A stretch of 64,000 nt of DNA from Atkinsonella hypoxylon (lineage: Eukaryota > Ascomycota > Sordariomycetes > Hypocreales > Clavicipitaceae), in the NCBI GenBank assembly GCA_000729835.1, contig JFHB01000046.1, forward strand, positions 1 through 64,000, read 5' to 3'. The notes beneath the pieces were generated by a model, which saw nothing but the letters and a program-made list of their open reading frames with translations, was not told the origin of the DNA and did not search any database. Positions within the stretch are counted from its first letter, which is position 1; every line of letters begins with the position of its first letter. Below are positions 1 through 9,027 of the stretch, in pieces. A program made the translations under genes and the position numbers.

Positions 1-631
1 ACCAACTTGGCGCGGCGGGGGCCCAGGCTCGAGGAAAACTCGCACTTGCTCCAACCTCCCATCAACAACTACTGCGTATACAATGAGGACATGACAGTCA
101 TGGTGAGTCTTTTTTTTTTTTTTTTTGCCTTTTCTCCCCCTCCGCACAGACAACCCCGTGCCGTTCTTCTCACCAACCTGCCAGATTGTCGGCGGCCCCA
201 ACGCCCGCACCGACTATCACATCAACCAGACCCCCGAGTGGTTCTACCAGTACCGCGGCGCCATGATGCTCAAGGTCGTCGACGACGGCACCTTTCGCGA
301 CATCGTCATCCGCGAGGGCGACATGTTTCTCCTGCCCGCCAACACGCCGCACAACCCCGTGCGCTTCGCCGATACCGTCGGCGTCGTGCTGGAGCAGCGC
401 CGGCCCGCTGGCTCGGTCGACCGCATGCGCTGGTACTGCGCGTCGTGTCCGGGCGGCGTCGTCGTTCACGAGGCGGCCTTCCATTGCACGGATCTGGGTT
501 CCCAGATTAAGGCGGCTGTCGAGGAGTTCAAGAGTGACGAGGCCAAGAGACGATGCGGTGCGTGCGGGGAGTTGGCCGACTGGGCACCCAAGCCGGGGTC
601 CATACCGGACCCGAATCTGGAGACGGTGTGA
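1..631 (+). CDS. BNA1: 3-hydroxyanthranilate 3,4-dioxygenase, 3' part (5' end outside window)
   Basis: Cytosolic non-haem iron dioxygenase of the kynurenine pathway. It opens 3-hydroxyanthranilate to 2-amino-3-carboxymuconate semialdehyde, the precursor of quinolinate and de novo NAD. Visible exons are about 27-102 and 185-631, separated by an 82-nt phase-0 intron (ATG|GTGAGT ... GCCAG|ATT) holding a T17 run. The joined protein shows ENSHLLQPP, then VGGPNARTDYHINQTPEW with the cupin His and Glu metal ligands, then PANTPHNPVRF with the third His. A C-terminal rubredoxin-like site has two CxxC pairs (CASC and CGAC), typical of the fungal and bacterial enzymes. The left border probably is a 3' splice site (CCCAG|G at 26/27), since the family reads WLEENSHLL here and only LEENSHLL is encoded downstream of it. 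It converges on the FAHD1-like gene. Confidence 0.93.
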
Positions 632-974
632 GTTGGGGACGATGGCGTTGAGGTGCACGATGGGGAATGATTGAATGAATGAATGAATGAAGCATTATCA
701 TTATCAGATGGGTCTCCATCTTGCGTCTTGGTTGGCGGAATCGGATTGCAAGGCAAAATGTGCGTAACGGGCAGTGAGAGCCGAGTGTGGTTACGCCTTC
801 AAGCATCGCAGCCCGTGTTGATAGAAAAGCAGACAAAAGTACATGATGAGAAAGCCATACTTGAAGAACAAAGACGCCAAGTTTGGCATCCAAGTTACAA
901 AATGACCATGTTCTACACAATGCCTACATCTACATTAAAACAACGCCGCGCTCTCAACTTCCACCACTCACGTC
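632..974. other. Convergent 3' intergenic region
   Basis: Lies between the stop codons of BNA1 (+) and the FAHD1-like gene (-). It holds a short (GAAT)n/(TGAA)n stretch around 663-690. No ORF with family resemblance was seen; probably overlapping 3' UTRs. Confidence 0.5.
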
Positions 975-2032
975 TCACGTCTCGCCAAACTCGTACGAAG
1001 AAGGCGATTGCTCAACACGAACCTCTATTATTCCCCTCTCCAGCTCCTTCCCTTTGACCCTCATCCCTGCGCGCATCACATCCCCCGGCACCACAGGCCC
1101 AACGCCCGCAGGCGTCCCCGTCAGCACAATATCGCCGGCATACAGCGTCATGACCTTTGAGATGTCGCTGATGATCCTCGGGATCCGGTAGATCATCAGC
1201 CCTGTCGACCCGCGTTGTCTAGACTCCCCATTCACATCCAGGAAGAGCTCCACGTTGTGCGGGTCTGGGATCGCCGCCTTGGGAATAATGTTGCTCATGG
1301 GGAGGAACGTGTCAAAGCCCTTGGCAATGTCCCAAGGGAGGCCCTTTTTCTTGGCTTCATCTTGGACGTTTCTGGCCGTCATGTCGATTGCGACGGCGTA
1401 TGCTAATGTGTTACTCTATCATGTTAGCCGCCGTCATAAAAAAAAAAAAATTCGTCAGACAAAGAGCCCATAGGTAACGTAACTCTACTCATACTTATAC
1501 AGACGTAGGGAAAATAAGACGGTCTCGCAAAAAAACAAAAAAAAAAAAAAAAAATGGAAAGGCCCCTTCTGGGCAAACAAAGAAGGGGAACGGGATAAAA
1601 GGCAAAAGAGCGCATCATACCCCTAATGGCTGCCAGCGCTCCCCGCTGATCGTCAGCCTTCAAATCCCGGACCGTCTGACCGATAATCAGCGCCAACTCA
1701 ACCTCAAAATGCAGCTGCACCCCTTTGGGTTGCAGACACGGTCCCTCACCGGGCACGACAATGGAAGAAGGTGGCTTGAGGAAGAAGAAGGGCTGCTTGG
1801 GCTTCATGTTCTGCAGCTCGGCAATGTGGTCCCTGCGAATGTGTTAGTGCGAGCCCAGTCCTCTCCTTCATGTGAAGCGAGTCGCAACGGCCATACTACA
1901 ATGGTAGATAAACACTCACGCGTAGTTGCGCCCGATGCAGACTACCTTGCCAGCTCGCTTGAACGCCAAGGCGGGTGATGGTGATGATGGCGCGGCCGCC
2001 ATGGTGGCCATTGTGCGGCGGAGGGCCAACAT
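975..2032 (-). CDS. Fumarylacetoacetate hydrolase family protein, FAHD1-like acylpyruvase/oxaloacetate decarboxylase
   Basis: Three exons (complement): 1920-2032, 1621-1832 and 975-1402, joining to 250 aa. Both introns keep phase (2, then 1); intron 1 carries a CTAAC branch point. The protein matches the FAHD1 branch: GKVVCIGRNYADHIAEL near the N-terminus, FFFLKPPSS, the metal-binding HFEVELALIIG with its ExE pair, AYAVAIDMTARNVQ, the GFDTFLP segment, and the C-terminal LTGTPAGVGPV loop. Family members cleave acylpyruvates or decarboxylate oxaloacetate using Mg2+/Mn2+, usually in mitochondria. The first ATG gives an MLALRRTMA start that could be a presequence; two further in-frame ATGs follow at 2011 and 2002. 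Intron 2 (1403-1620) contains long A/T runs. The substrate cannot be fixed from sequence. Confidence 0.9.
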
Positions 2033-2452
2033 GCCGCTGATGACGAACTGTCACTACTTCAAGAGCCTGGGGTGGAAGTGATGTGCAGCGAGACTGGGCG
2101 CGCCCAGGGGTGGTGGTTGTTTTACAAGGAATTGATGTTTGAGTGAGTTTGTCTGAGCCGAACCAGACTTGGGGGGGGCGGGGGGGGGGAGTACATTGGG
2201 TGTAGGTTAGGTTACGTTTGCTGGGCTAAGTCTCCATAAACACGTGTTGCAAACCGCATGTACGTGTACCAACCAAAGTATCTACCGACGCTTGACTGGC
2301 ACAATACTCCCATCTCAATCTGCACCTCCCAGCTCTTCCTCATCTTCACAAAATTCGAGTCACGATGCTTTCGTCTTGTAATGCAGTGCAGAACCTGTTT
2401 CACAATGCAGACCTCCCTTTTGATAAGCTCCACGCGCGTCATAATTTTGCTA
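2033..2452. promoter_or_regulatory. Upstream region of the FAHD1-like gene / 3' flank of cullin-3
   Basis: About 420 bases between the FAHD1-like start (transcribed leftward) and the cullin-3 stop. It contains a G-rich tract around 2171-2189 (G8-C-G9). No coding signal was seen. Confidence 0.4.
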
Positions 2453-5382
2453 TTAGGCTACATATCGATACATGGACGGTGCTCCTTCCTCATCGGGCCG
2501 CTCCAAATATTCTCGTGTGATTAAATCCTCGATGCGCTTCTTGATCAACGACACTTCAGGCTTGAAACGCCCTGCGAGCTGGAGGAGAACCTCGCTCACG
2601 AGTTGCGAGTGACTTAGTTCTTTCCGAGACCTAGTTTGGGTTCATGTCAGCAGGTGAATCACCAAGGGGTGTGGTGCATCATGATGCGGTGGTCATACTT
2701 CATGATTCTCACAACCGCGGCATCAATAACGTAGGCTCTTGTCTGATTGGTCTTCTCTTCTGTGCTCTTCCTTTCCTGAGTATCCTCGACCTTTGATACG
2801 GCATTGATGATGGGCGCCTTGATCCGCACAGTCTTACTCTGAAAGCTTGCATTGAAGCTGAACTTGTCTCCAGCCTTGACGGATTTGGTTGGCGGGTCTT
2901 TGGCAAGTACGCGTGACTTCGGGGCAACAGCAATAGCTGTCAAAGTCCTCATCAGGTCCGATGTGGAAATATTCGTCTTGGCTTGGATTTCCTCAAAGGA
3001 AAGGCTCTCGCCCTCGCCAAGGTCGTTGAAAAGTAGCATGATGACCATAGCGAATGTTGGCACATTGATCTCGTAACGTCTTTCTTTGGCCAATGCACCT
3101 GATTTGCCTGGAATGGCCGGAAAGATACATCTTATGTCTGCACTCCCAGTAGAACCGATCCATGTAAGTTTGCGACCATTCCTGTTGGTCAGATAGAATT
3201 GCTCCAAGCTCGTTTGGAGTCGCTGAATTTCGGGTGGGTAATTGCAAGTAACGCGGGAGCCCTCGCCGATTGCTGTTTGCCGGCCCATCACCTCCTGCGG
3301 CCAGTAATTGGTGGTAAGAACACTGACATTAAGGTCAATGACCTTTGCGTCTTGGTCAACGTTGCGGACATGGTCACGATATGTGGACGTGAGCTCTGAA
3401 GATGTCACCAGGTCCCGGAACATGCCTTCGAATTTGCTGGTGAACTGCTGGCCCAGTTCTTGCTTCATGCGTGAGATGATTTGCTTCTCCACATCGTGAC
3501 TTTCTGATTTCCCATGGAGCAATCTGCGAGCCAAATGCCTTTGGTAATATGTTTGGAACATATCACGATCCAGCAAGTAGCGAATAAGAATAATTGCCTT
3601 CTCCAAGACAGCATCAACCTCAGCCTCGGTTTTTCCTCTGATACCTCTCTTCAAGTTGTTGTCTATGAACAAGGACACGTATTCTGAGCTTCGCGCAAAC
3701 ATATTGATAAAGTCCGAGAAACTCTTTGTGAGTGACGTGTGGATACCAAGATCGTCCTCAAAACATTGTGTTAGGAGGTTATCAAACTTGTCCTTGAGCC
3801 GTAACACGTCGTCAACCCATTTGATAGCGGCTGCGGTCTGTTGAGCAGCGGGATTCAATATCTTGGCTTTCTCTCCTTCGCCTGCCTCGTCTCCTTCTAC
3901 AGGACCGGTCGAAAAGTCGGTGTTTCGCAACGCAGTCTCAATCTCTAAGCCCAGCTCGACAACTCTCTTCTGCAGGATGCCGCGTAGAGATGCCTTGTCT
4001 TCCTCTACTCTCGAAATCAGCTTGTACAATATTGACAAGTCTTCGATTTTGTCGTTGTCAATCATCCATCTCAACCCGCTGCCTTCCATGCCCAAAAAGT
4101 CTGGAAGATGTTTCACGATGAGCTGCTGATCAATGACCAAGGACACCTTGGCGAATGTTTCCAATTCTATTGTCGTTCTGCATCTGTCCATTTCCTCATT
4201 TAATCGTCTTTGTGTATGTCGCAACCAAGTGCTGGCGTCCGCCTCTTGGAGCAATCGCTGGCATTCTGCGCCGTAAAAGGACTCGCTGTTGCTTAAATAG
4301 CGGGGTTCAAAGACTGTGAGATACAGCTTGTTGCTCTCGCTCTCGTCCTCCGTCTCATACAGGCAGTTCAACATACGGCTGGAGCTGCGTATCAGATTCC
4401 TGTCTATAACATCGCCCTCTCGCTCCATGTCAATTTGGTCCAGCATCACCGAAATAAGAATGTCAATGACCAATTTGTTCGAATTAGCGTTCAGGCACGA
4501 TCGCAAGATATGGTCACGGAAAAGGGCTATCGTGGTCGCGAAGATTGACATCCGATTAGGTTCCTGTTGGGTGTATCCTCTGTCCAGATACATAAGAATA
4601 TCTGCGGTCATGTTCATGGACATGTTGTGGTCCTCCCAGGTTGCTCTTAAACCTCTGAGAAACTTCTCCCCCGTCTGGCGTCTTTCGTTGACAGAACTCG
4701 ACGGAGTCTTATCAATCCCAATGCTTATGAGACTTTTGGAGACTAGGACCTCAATCTTGGGAATGACATGCTCGGCGAACCATTCTTCCTCAAACTGCTT
4801 GACTCGCTCATATAAAAGTTCACCTTTCTTTTCCAGTACAATCTTGTAAGCGGCTCTGTACAGCTTTTCGAAAGAAAGCCCTTCACAGTTCTTGTTGTGA
4901 ATGTCACGCAGTGCCTCCTTGAGCCTATTCCAACAATCCTCGAATTCGGTTCCTTGTCCGGCGCCATTTGGCTGTGATTGAACCACGTTAGCCTGATTGT
5001 TTGATCTGATTATTTTTTGGGGGCGGTAAAATCTCAGGGTGCAACAGAGCTCGAAGAGGCGGGGTTGTGACAAAGATCTCAGTATGCATGAAGCTGTCAA
5101 GTCAAATGAGAACTGACAGCTGAAGAGGTACCGGCCATTCCAGAGCCCCCTTGCAACGGGACGCTTGAAACCTTTATGAGCGCCTGGAAACAAAGGATGT
5201 CCGAGAGAAAGGGTCGGAGAAATTCCCAGGGGCAGCGGAGTAGAGTCACCAGGGCTGCGAATGATGAAGGTGAAGCAAGATGAGAGTAGGTGTGGGCGTG
5301 GCAGGCAACTTACACGAACAATTCGACGAGGCGGGCGGATGCGGCCAGCACGAGCGCCCGCGCCACCTCGTCCGGAAATCAT
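2453..5382 (-). CDS. cul3: Cullin-3, scaffold of BTB-type ubiquitin ligases
   Basis: Three exons (complement): 5314-5382, 2699-4992 and 2453-2630, giving 846 aa. The 5' intron (4993-5313) is phase 0 and the 3' intron (2631-2698) phase 2. The short first exon encodes an Arg/Gly/Pro-rich tail (MISGRGGAGARAG...). Cullin repeats follow, then the cullin homology domain (for example LLDRDMFQTYYQRHLARRLL), and the winged-helix C-terminus. Splicing the last intron restores the neddylation motif VVRIMKSRKELSH, placing the NEDD8-accepting Lys at about residue 788, and the ending LIKKRIEDLITREYLER ... YRYVA. SRK after the neddylated Lys matches Cul3 rather than Cul1 or Cul4. It is expected to bind Rbx1 at the C-terminus and BTB adaptors at the N-terminus. 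Reading through instead of splicing would stop at HHTPW and lose the neddylation domain. Confidence 0.94.
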
Positions 5383-6024
5383 GGTAAGACCAAGCTCTTG
5401 GCCAAACACGAGGCTTTAGTATTTCTCAGCCCACAGGCGCGCCAAGAGAGAAAATGATGGTTTGCTTCGATGAAAGCATAAAGGATGAAGGTGTGTGGCA
5501 GTCCGGTTCAGTTCACCAGGTGGTGGGGGTTTGCAAAGCCGAGCGAGCACCTTGGACGGAGGGCATGTGCTCAAACGACGAAAGCACATTGAGCAAACGG
5601 TGCGCGAAGCGTGGCAGGCTCTCGTTCCGGATCAGGAGCTACAGAGCGAGCAACATTGTGAAAGAGTCGTAGATCTAGAAAAGGCCAGGAAACACAAGGG
5701 GCAGCTCACGGCTTCATATAGAAATAACTACAGGTCATAGTTTGGCCTGGCCGTCACTGACGATGCAACAGCGAGGCGGCTGGCAGTTATCGATAAGGCC
5801 GTTTTGGCCACCTGCACTCGGAGTGCTTTTGCGACAGGGACTGCGTGTCTGAGCGGAATCACGTTTTTCCGAGCCCAGTAATCGAGGAGCCACCCATAGC
5901 TCCACCAAGGCGGAGAGTTTCGTGATTGAAACATGTTACGCGGGAGACGGAAGGAGCTCACCGACGCCTTGCCGACTTTTTGTTATTTTCAATCACACCG
6001 TCGCACCCTTCCCCATCGCTCAAT
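5383..6024. promoter_or_regulatory. Divergent promoter region, cul3 (-) / SmD1 (+)
   Basis: 642 bases between two start codons facing away from each other. It must contain both 5' UTRs and core promoters. Short ORFs here have no recognisable domains. No obvious TATA box or CCAAT box was found. Confidence 0.6.
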
Positions 6025-6669
6025 ATGAAGCTCGTCAGGTAAGCGAAAGTCTTGAAATCAGACAAGATTCTTCTTTTAACCATATATTGCCTCTCTGCCT
6101 GACGTATTGGCCGCACGTTCTATTATGAGAAAATGAACTGACACTTTCGCGACTCCAGGTTTTTGATGAAATGTGCCCACGAGACGGTGACCATTGAGCT
6201 GAAAAATGGTGTGCATTCCCTACCTCGTGTCCTCAAGCGCCGCATACAAGTCCGAAACCATGGTCTCGTCCTGTACCAACTTCGTGACTCAAGATGTGGA
6301 TGATCCGTCCGACACGTGCGCTTGCTAACCACCATATTTTCAAAACCTCTAGGTACCATTGTCCACGGGAGCATCTCCTCCGTCTCACCGCAAATGAACA
6401 CCGCACTGCGCTCCGTGAAGATGACCGTTAAGGGCCAGGACCCTATCTCCCTTGACACCATGAACATTCGAGGCTCCACGATCCGATACATTATCCTCCC
6501 CGACTCCCTCACGCTCGACACGCTATTAATTGACGATGCGCCCAAGCCCAAGAACAAGGCCCGCAAGGAAGCTGAGCGCGGTGGAGGCGGTGGTGGTCGC
6601 GGCCGTGGCGGCAGAGGAGGCGGCAGAGGTCGTGGTCGAGGTCGCGGCTTTGGTCGTGGAAGGGGCTAG
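6025..6669 (+). CDS. SMD1: Small nuclear ribonucleoprotein Sm D1
   Basis: Core Sm-ring subunit of U1, U2, U4 and U5 snRNPs. Three exons: 6025-6038, 6159-6208 and 6353-6669, giving 126 aa. The first exon is only 14 nt (MKLVR); both introns have good donors (GTAAGC, GTGTGC) and AG acceptors. The Sm1 motif reads FLMKCAHETVTIELKNG and continues GTIVHGSISSVSPQMN. The Sm2 motif is MNIRGSTIRYIILPD. The C-terminus is a Gly/Arg repeat tail (GRGRGG type, last ~35 residues) as in other SmD1 proteins, where the arginines are methylated and aid assembly and nuclear import. The length and the tail fit SmD1 rather than SmD3. It is one of three spliceosomal genes in this window. Confidence 0.96.
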
Positions 6670-7182
6670 AGCACATTCTGGGGGGGTTCAGGCAATGAGA
6701 CTATTCCGAATGATATCTGGAAGGAAAAAATGGCTGCCCTTCTCCTGACTGTTAACGCCAACATCGTCACAACCGACCCGGTGGGAAGGAGAGACTATCT
6801 CACGTGGACATCGTCTAAACTGCATAGCGGATCTAACATCACCAACTGGGATAGAATACTTGCCTTATTTTTGAGGGCGTAGGAGCTCTCTTGGTGCTTT
6901 GGCGATGGAACGGCAGTTTCGTCAGGAGTGGGCTCGTGTTCTTGTCATTAGGATCATATGATCGCAACTGCGACGGTACTTGGCGTTTGGGTTGTTTGGC
7001 CAGTCTATACACAGTCAATGGACGAATTCAAGACAAGCTAATGGGTGTGAACTGTCAGAAAAGCTAAGAACCAGCGATATGAAGCACATGTTTGCGTAGA
7101 AGCATTCTCATTCAACCACATTGCACAGATCACGTTGTTCTTAGCAAGCGCTTGCGCAAGGAAAAGCAATGAATGGGGGACA
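6670..7182. other. Convergent 3' intergenic region
   Basis: 513 bases between the SmD1 and Mtq2 stop codons. No coding signal or RNA gene was recognised; likely 3' UTRs of both genes. Confidence 0.45.
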
Positions 7183-7938
7183 TCAGCCAGCCCGGTCGTG
7201 TTCCCTCCATATCCTCACAACCTGTAACTTCTCCCATCCAGCCGTCTTCCCACTCGAACCCACCATCTCAGCCCTCCATTCTGCGCCGAACCCTCTTATC
7301 CGCGCCTTCACATCCTCAGGCTTGTTCTGCGCACACAACAACAGATATGCACAACCCCTCTTTGCCAGGATCCGCGGCAGAACGCCCACTAATCTGTCCG
7401 TGGTCTCCATGCCATCTCTGCCCCCAGCGTACGACAAGCTCAGCAAGTACGCGTCATCATCCCAGCTCGTCTCCTCCTTCACATCACCCCACGTCTCCGG
7501 CCGAACAGGCATGTCCGGCGTAGGAACATACGGCGGGTTGAACACTAGCACATCTATCACCCCTTCCTTCCACGGCGTCGTCAGGTCCCCCATGCAGGAA
7601 CCGAGATACATGCCGTGCGTATCGGGATGATCCCCCGCTGCCCTGGCGACAGTCCGGAGCGTGGCACGGCACGCAAAGGCATTCACGTCCACGCCCGCCG
7701 TGAGAATGTGCCGCGTGCCGAATATAGTCCCGGCGTGAGCATGGGCAAACGCAAGCACGATGCCTGATCCGGTGCCGATCTCGACGACCAGAGCTGGGGG
7801 CGACGAGGGCTGGAAGCGGGACTGGAGGAATTCTTTCTCGGACGCGGAGGAGAGGGTGTCGAGGAGGAGGAAGGAGTCTTCTGCGGGCTCGTAGACCCGT
7901 TCGTAGGGGACGTGGGATGTATCTGGTGTTGGGAGCAT
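7183..7938 (-). CDS. MTQ2: eRF1 glutamine N5-methyltransferase (HemK2/Mtq2 family)
   Basis: Single exon, 251 aa. Class I SAM-dependent methyltransferase. Motif I is VVEIGTGSG (residues 51-59) and the catalytic NPPY tetrapeptide is at 134-137 in VLVFNPPYVPTPD. The N-terminal YEPAEDSFLLLDTL is a hallmark of the eukaryotic HemK2/Mtq2 clade. With the partner Trm112, family members methylate the Gln of the GGQ loop of release factor eRF1; human N6AMT1 is the orthologue. I chose the ATG at 7938 because conserved sequence begins straight after it. The frame stays open upstream to 8115, but those residues look unconserved and cross a homopolymer. Seventeen A residues sit immediately before this ATG on the coding strand. 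Confidence 0.92.
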   Translation of the reverse strand: MLPTPDTSHVPYERVYEPAEDSFLLLDTLSSASEKEFLQSRFQPSSPPALVVEIGTGSGIVLAFAHAHAGTIFGTRHILTAGVDVNAFACRATLRTVARAAGDHPDTHGMYLGSCMGDLTTPWKEGVIDVLVFNPPYVPTPDMPVRPETWGDVKEETSWDDDAYLLSLSYAGGRDGMETTDRLVGVLPRILAKRGCAYLLLCAQNKPEDVKARIRGFGAEWRAEMVGSSGKTAGWEKLQVVRIWREHDRAG

Positions 7939-8182
7939 TTTTTTTTTTTTTTTTTCTGTTCTCCCACGATGTCTGAGAAGCGAATTCACGGAAAGGCCGA
8001 GGACTCTTGATGCAATGGCATTTGGATTGAGTTCTGAAAGATAAGCCGGCTGCAAGATAATAAGAAGGCGAACGGAGTCGCTGAATACACTTGATACAGC
8101 CAAGTGAGGCTTCAAGAGCTTGTCGTTGATGAAAACCTGTGGCTCGGCTCCACTTCATCTCAATTGTACCTAATGCACCCTC

Positions 8183-8518
8183 CTACAAAACAACACAGCA
8201 CCCATCACCGGCCCCCAAGAGCCTCACTTCAACACCCCAATCTTCCTCCTCGGGCCCCTTCCCAATCTTGACCGCCCACCCCATCTTCTCCACCATCCTG
8301 ACGACGTTCCTGTCATAGCCAACATGCCACGTCTCCTCCGTGCACCGCGGACACGCCCGCCCTGCGGTCTTGAACACCCGCGGCGCGGGCTTGATGGTGC
8401 CGAAGGCGTCGGCGAAGGATGGGCAGTTTGAGAAGCCGAGGAACGGGGCGCAGGGGTGCGTGATGACGGCCCATTTGTGGTGGCAGGTTTTATGGTGGAA
8501 GTAGGTTACTTGGCACAT
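8183..8518 (-). CDS. Hypothetical Cys/His-rich protein with C-terminal CaaX-like end
   Basis: Single-exon ORF of 111 aa; family not recognised. The N-terminus is dense in possible zinc ligands: MCQVTYFHHKTCHHKWAVIT, then C23, C32 and a CPRC knuckle near residues 56-59. A 'VGYDRNVVRMVEKMGWAVKIG' type segment follows. It ends in CVVL, which fits a CaaX box with terminal Leu (geranylgeranylation type). The layout resembles short conserved fungal proteins that bind zinc through a Cx(n)HxxC...CxxC arrangement. It lies 244 bases upstream of MTQ2 on the same strand. I consider it real because of its ordered Cys/His pattern, but no function can be assigned. Confidence 0.6.
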   Translation of the reverse strand: MCQVTYFHHKTCHHKWAVITHPCAPFLGFSNCPSFADAFGTIKPAPRVFKTAGRACPRCTEETWHVGYDRNVVRMVEKMGWAVKIGKGPEEEDWGVEVRLLGAGDGCCVVL

Positions 8519-8575
8519 GGGAAGCTGTAGAGGGAATGGCGGGGTGAAATAAGTGGGATAAGAGCGATGACTTGG

Positions 8576-8610
<35 letters not shown>

Positions 8611-9027
8611 GGTTTGCGACAGATTTTCAGGGTGGTTTGGCGGATCAATGCAATGTGGTGATGGTATGGAGGATGTTGGCGTTCATGTAGGATGTTGGCT
8701 GTTGGGTTATGAAGAGTGCTCGGAACCTACCAAGCATCAAGGTCAGTGAATGACATAGGCAGGTCATGACAACAACGGCCGACTGCCTTGATTCACGGAG
8801 CATGCTGGCGGAAGAGGACAGCAGTCAAGAGTCCATCGCAGGCAGTACACTCGCCGTCAGTTTCCATCTCACTTTAGAGATAGAAGTGGCCTGGTACGGT
8901 ACCACTTACCATGCGCTCTATGAATAGACGATTCAAAGGCTTGCCAAACAAAATGGCCCAGGTCATGCACAAAACACGTGTATTCAAAAGAAACGCAAAA
9001 CACTCGCTGCATGAATCTCTTGACGAT
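8519..9027. repeat. Intergenic region with a 31-base T homopolymer
   Basis: Between the Cys/His-rich gene and the YVC1 stop. It contains an uninterrupted T run at 8578-8608. Nothing coding was seen. Confidence 0.6.

Noticed and set aside
4993..5409. Continuous open frame linking the Cul3 N-terminus to the main exon
   Set aside because: A phase-0 intron with GTAAGT donor and CAATCAG acceptor removes unconserved sequence and joins the RGG-like start to the cullin body.
7939..8115. N-terminal extension of MTQ2 (59 extra codons in frame)
   Set aside because: Conserved family sequence begins right after the ATG at 7938; the extension includes a lysine run encoded by the homopolymer.
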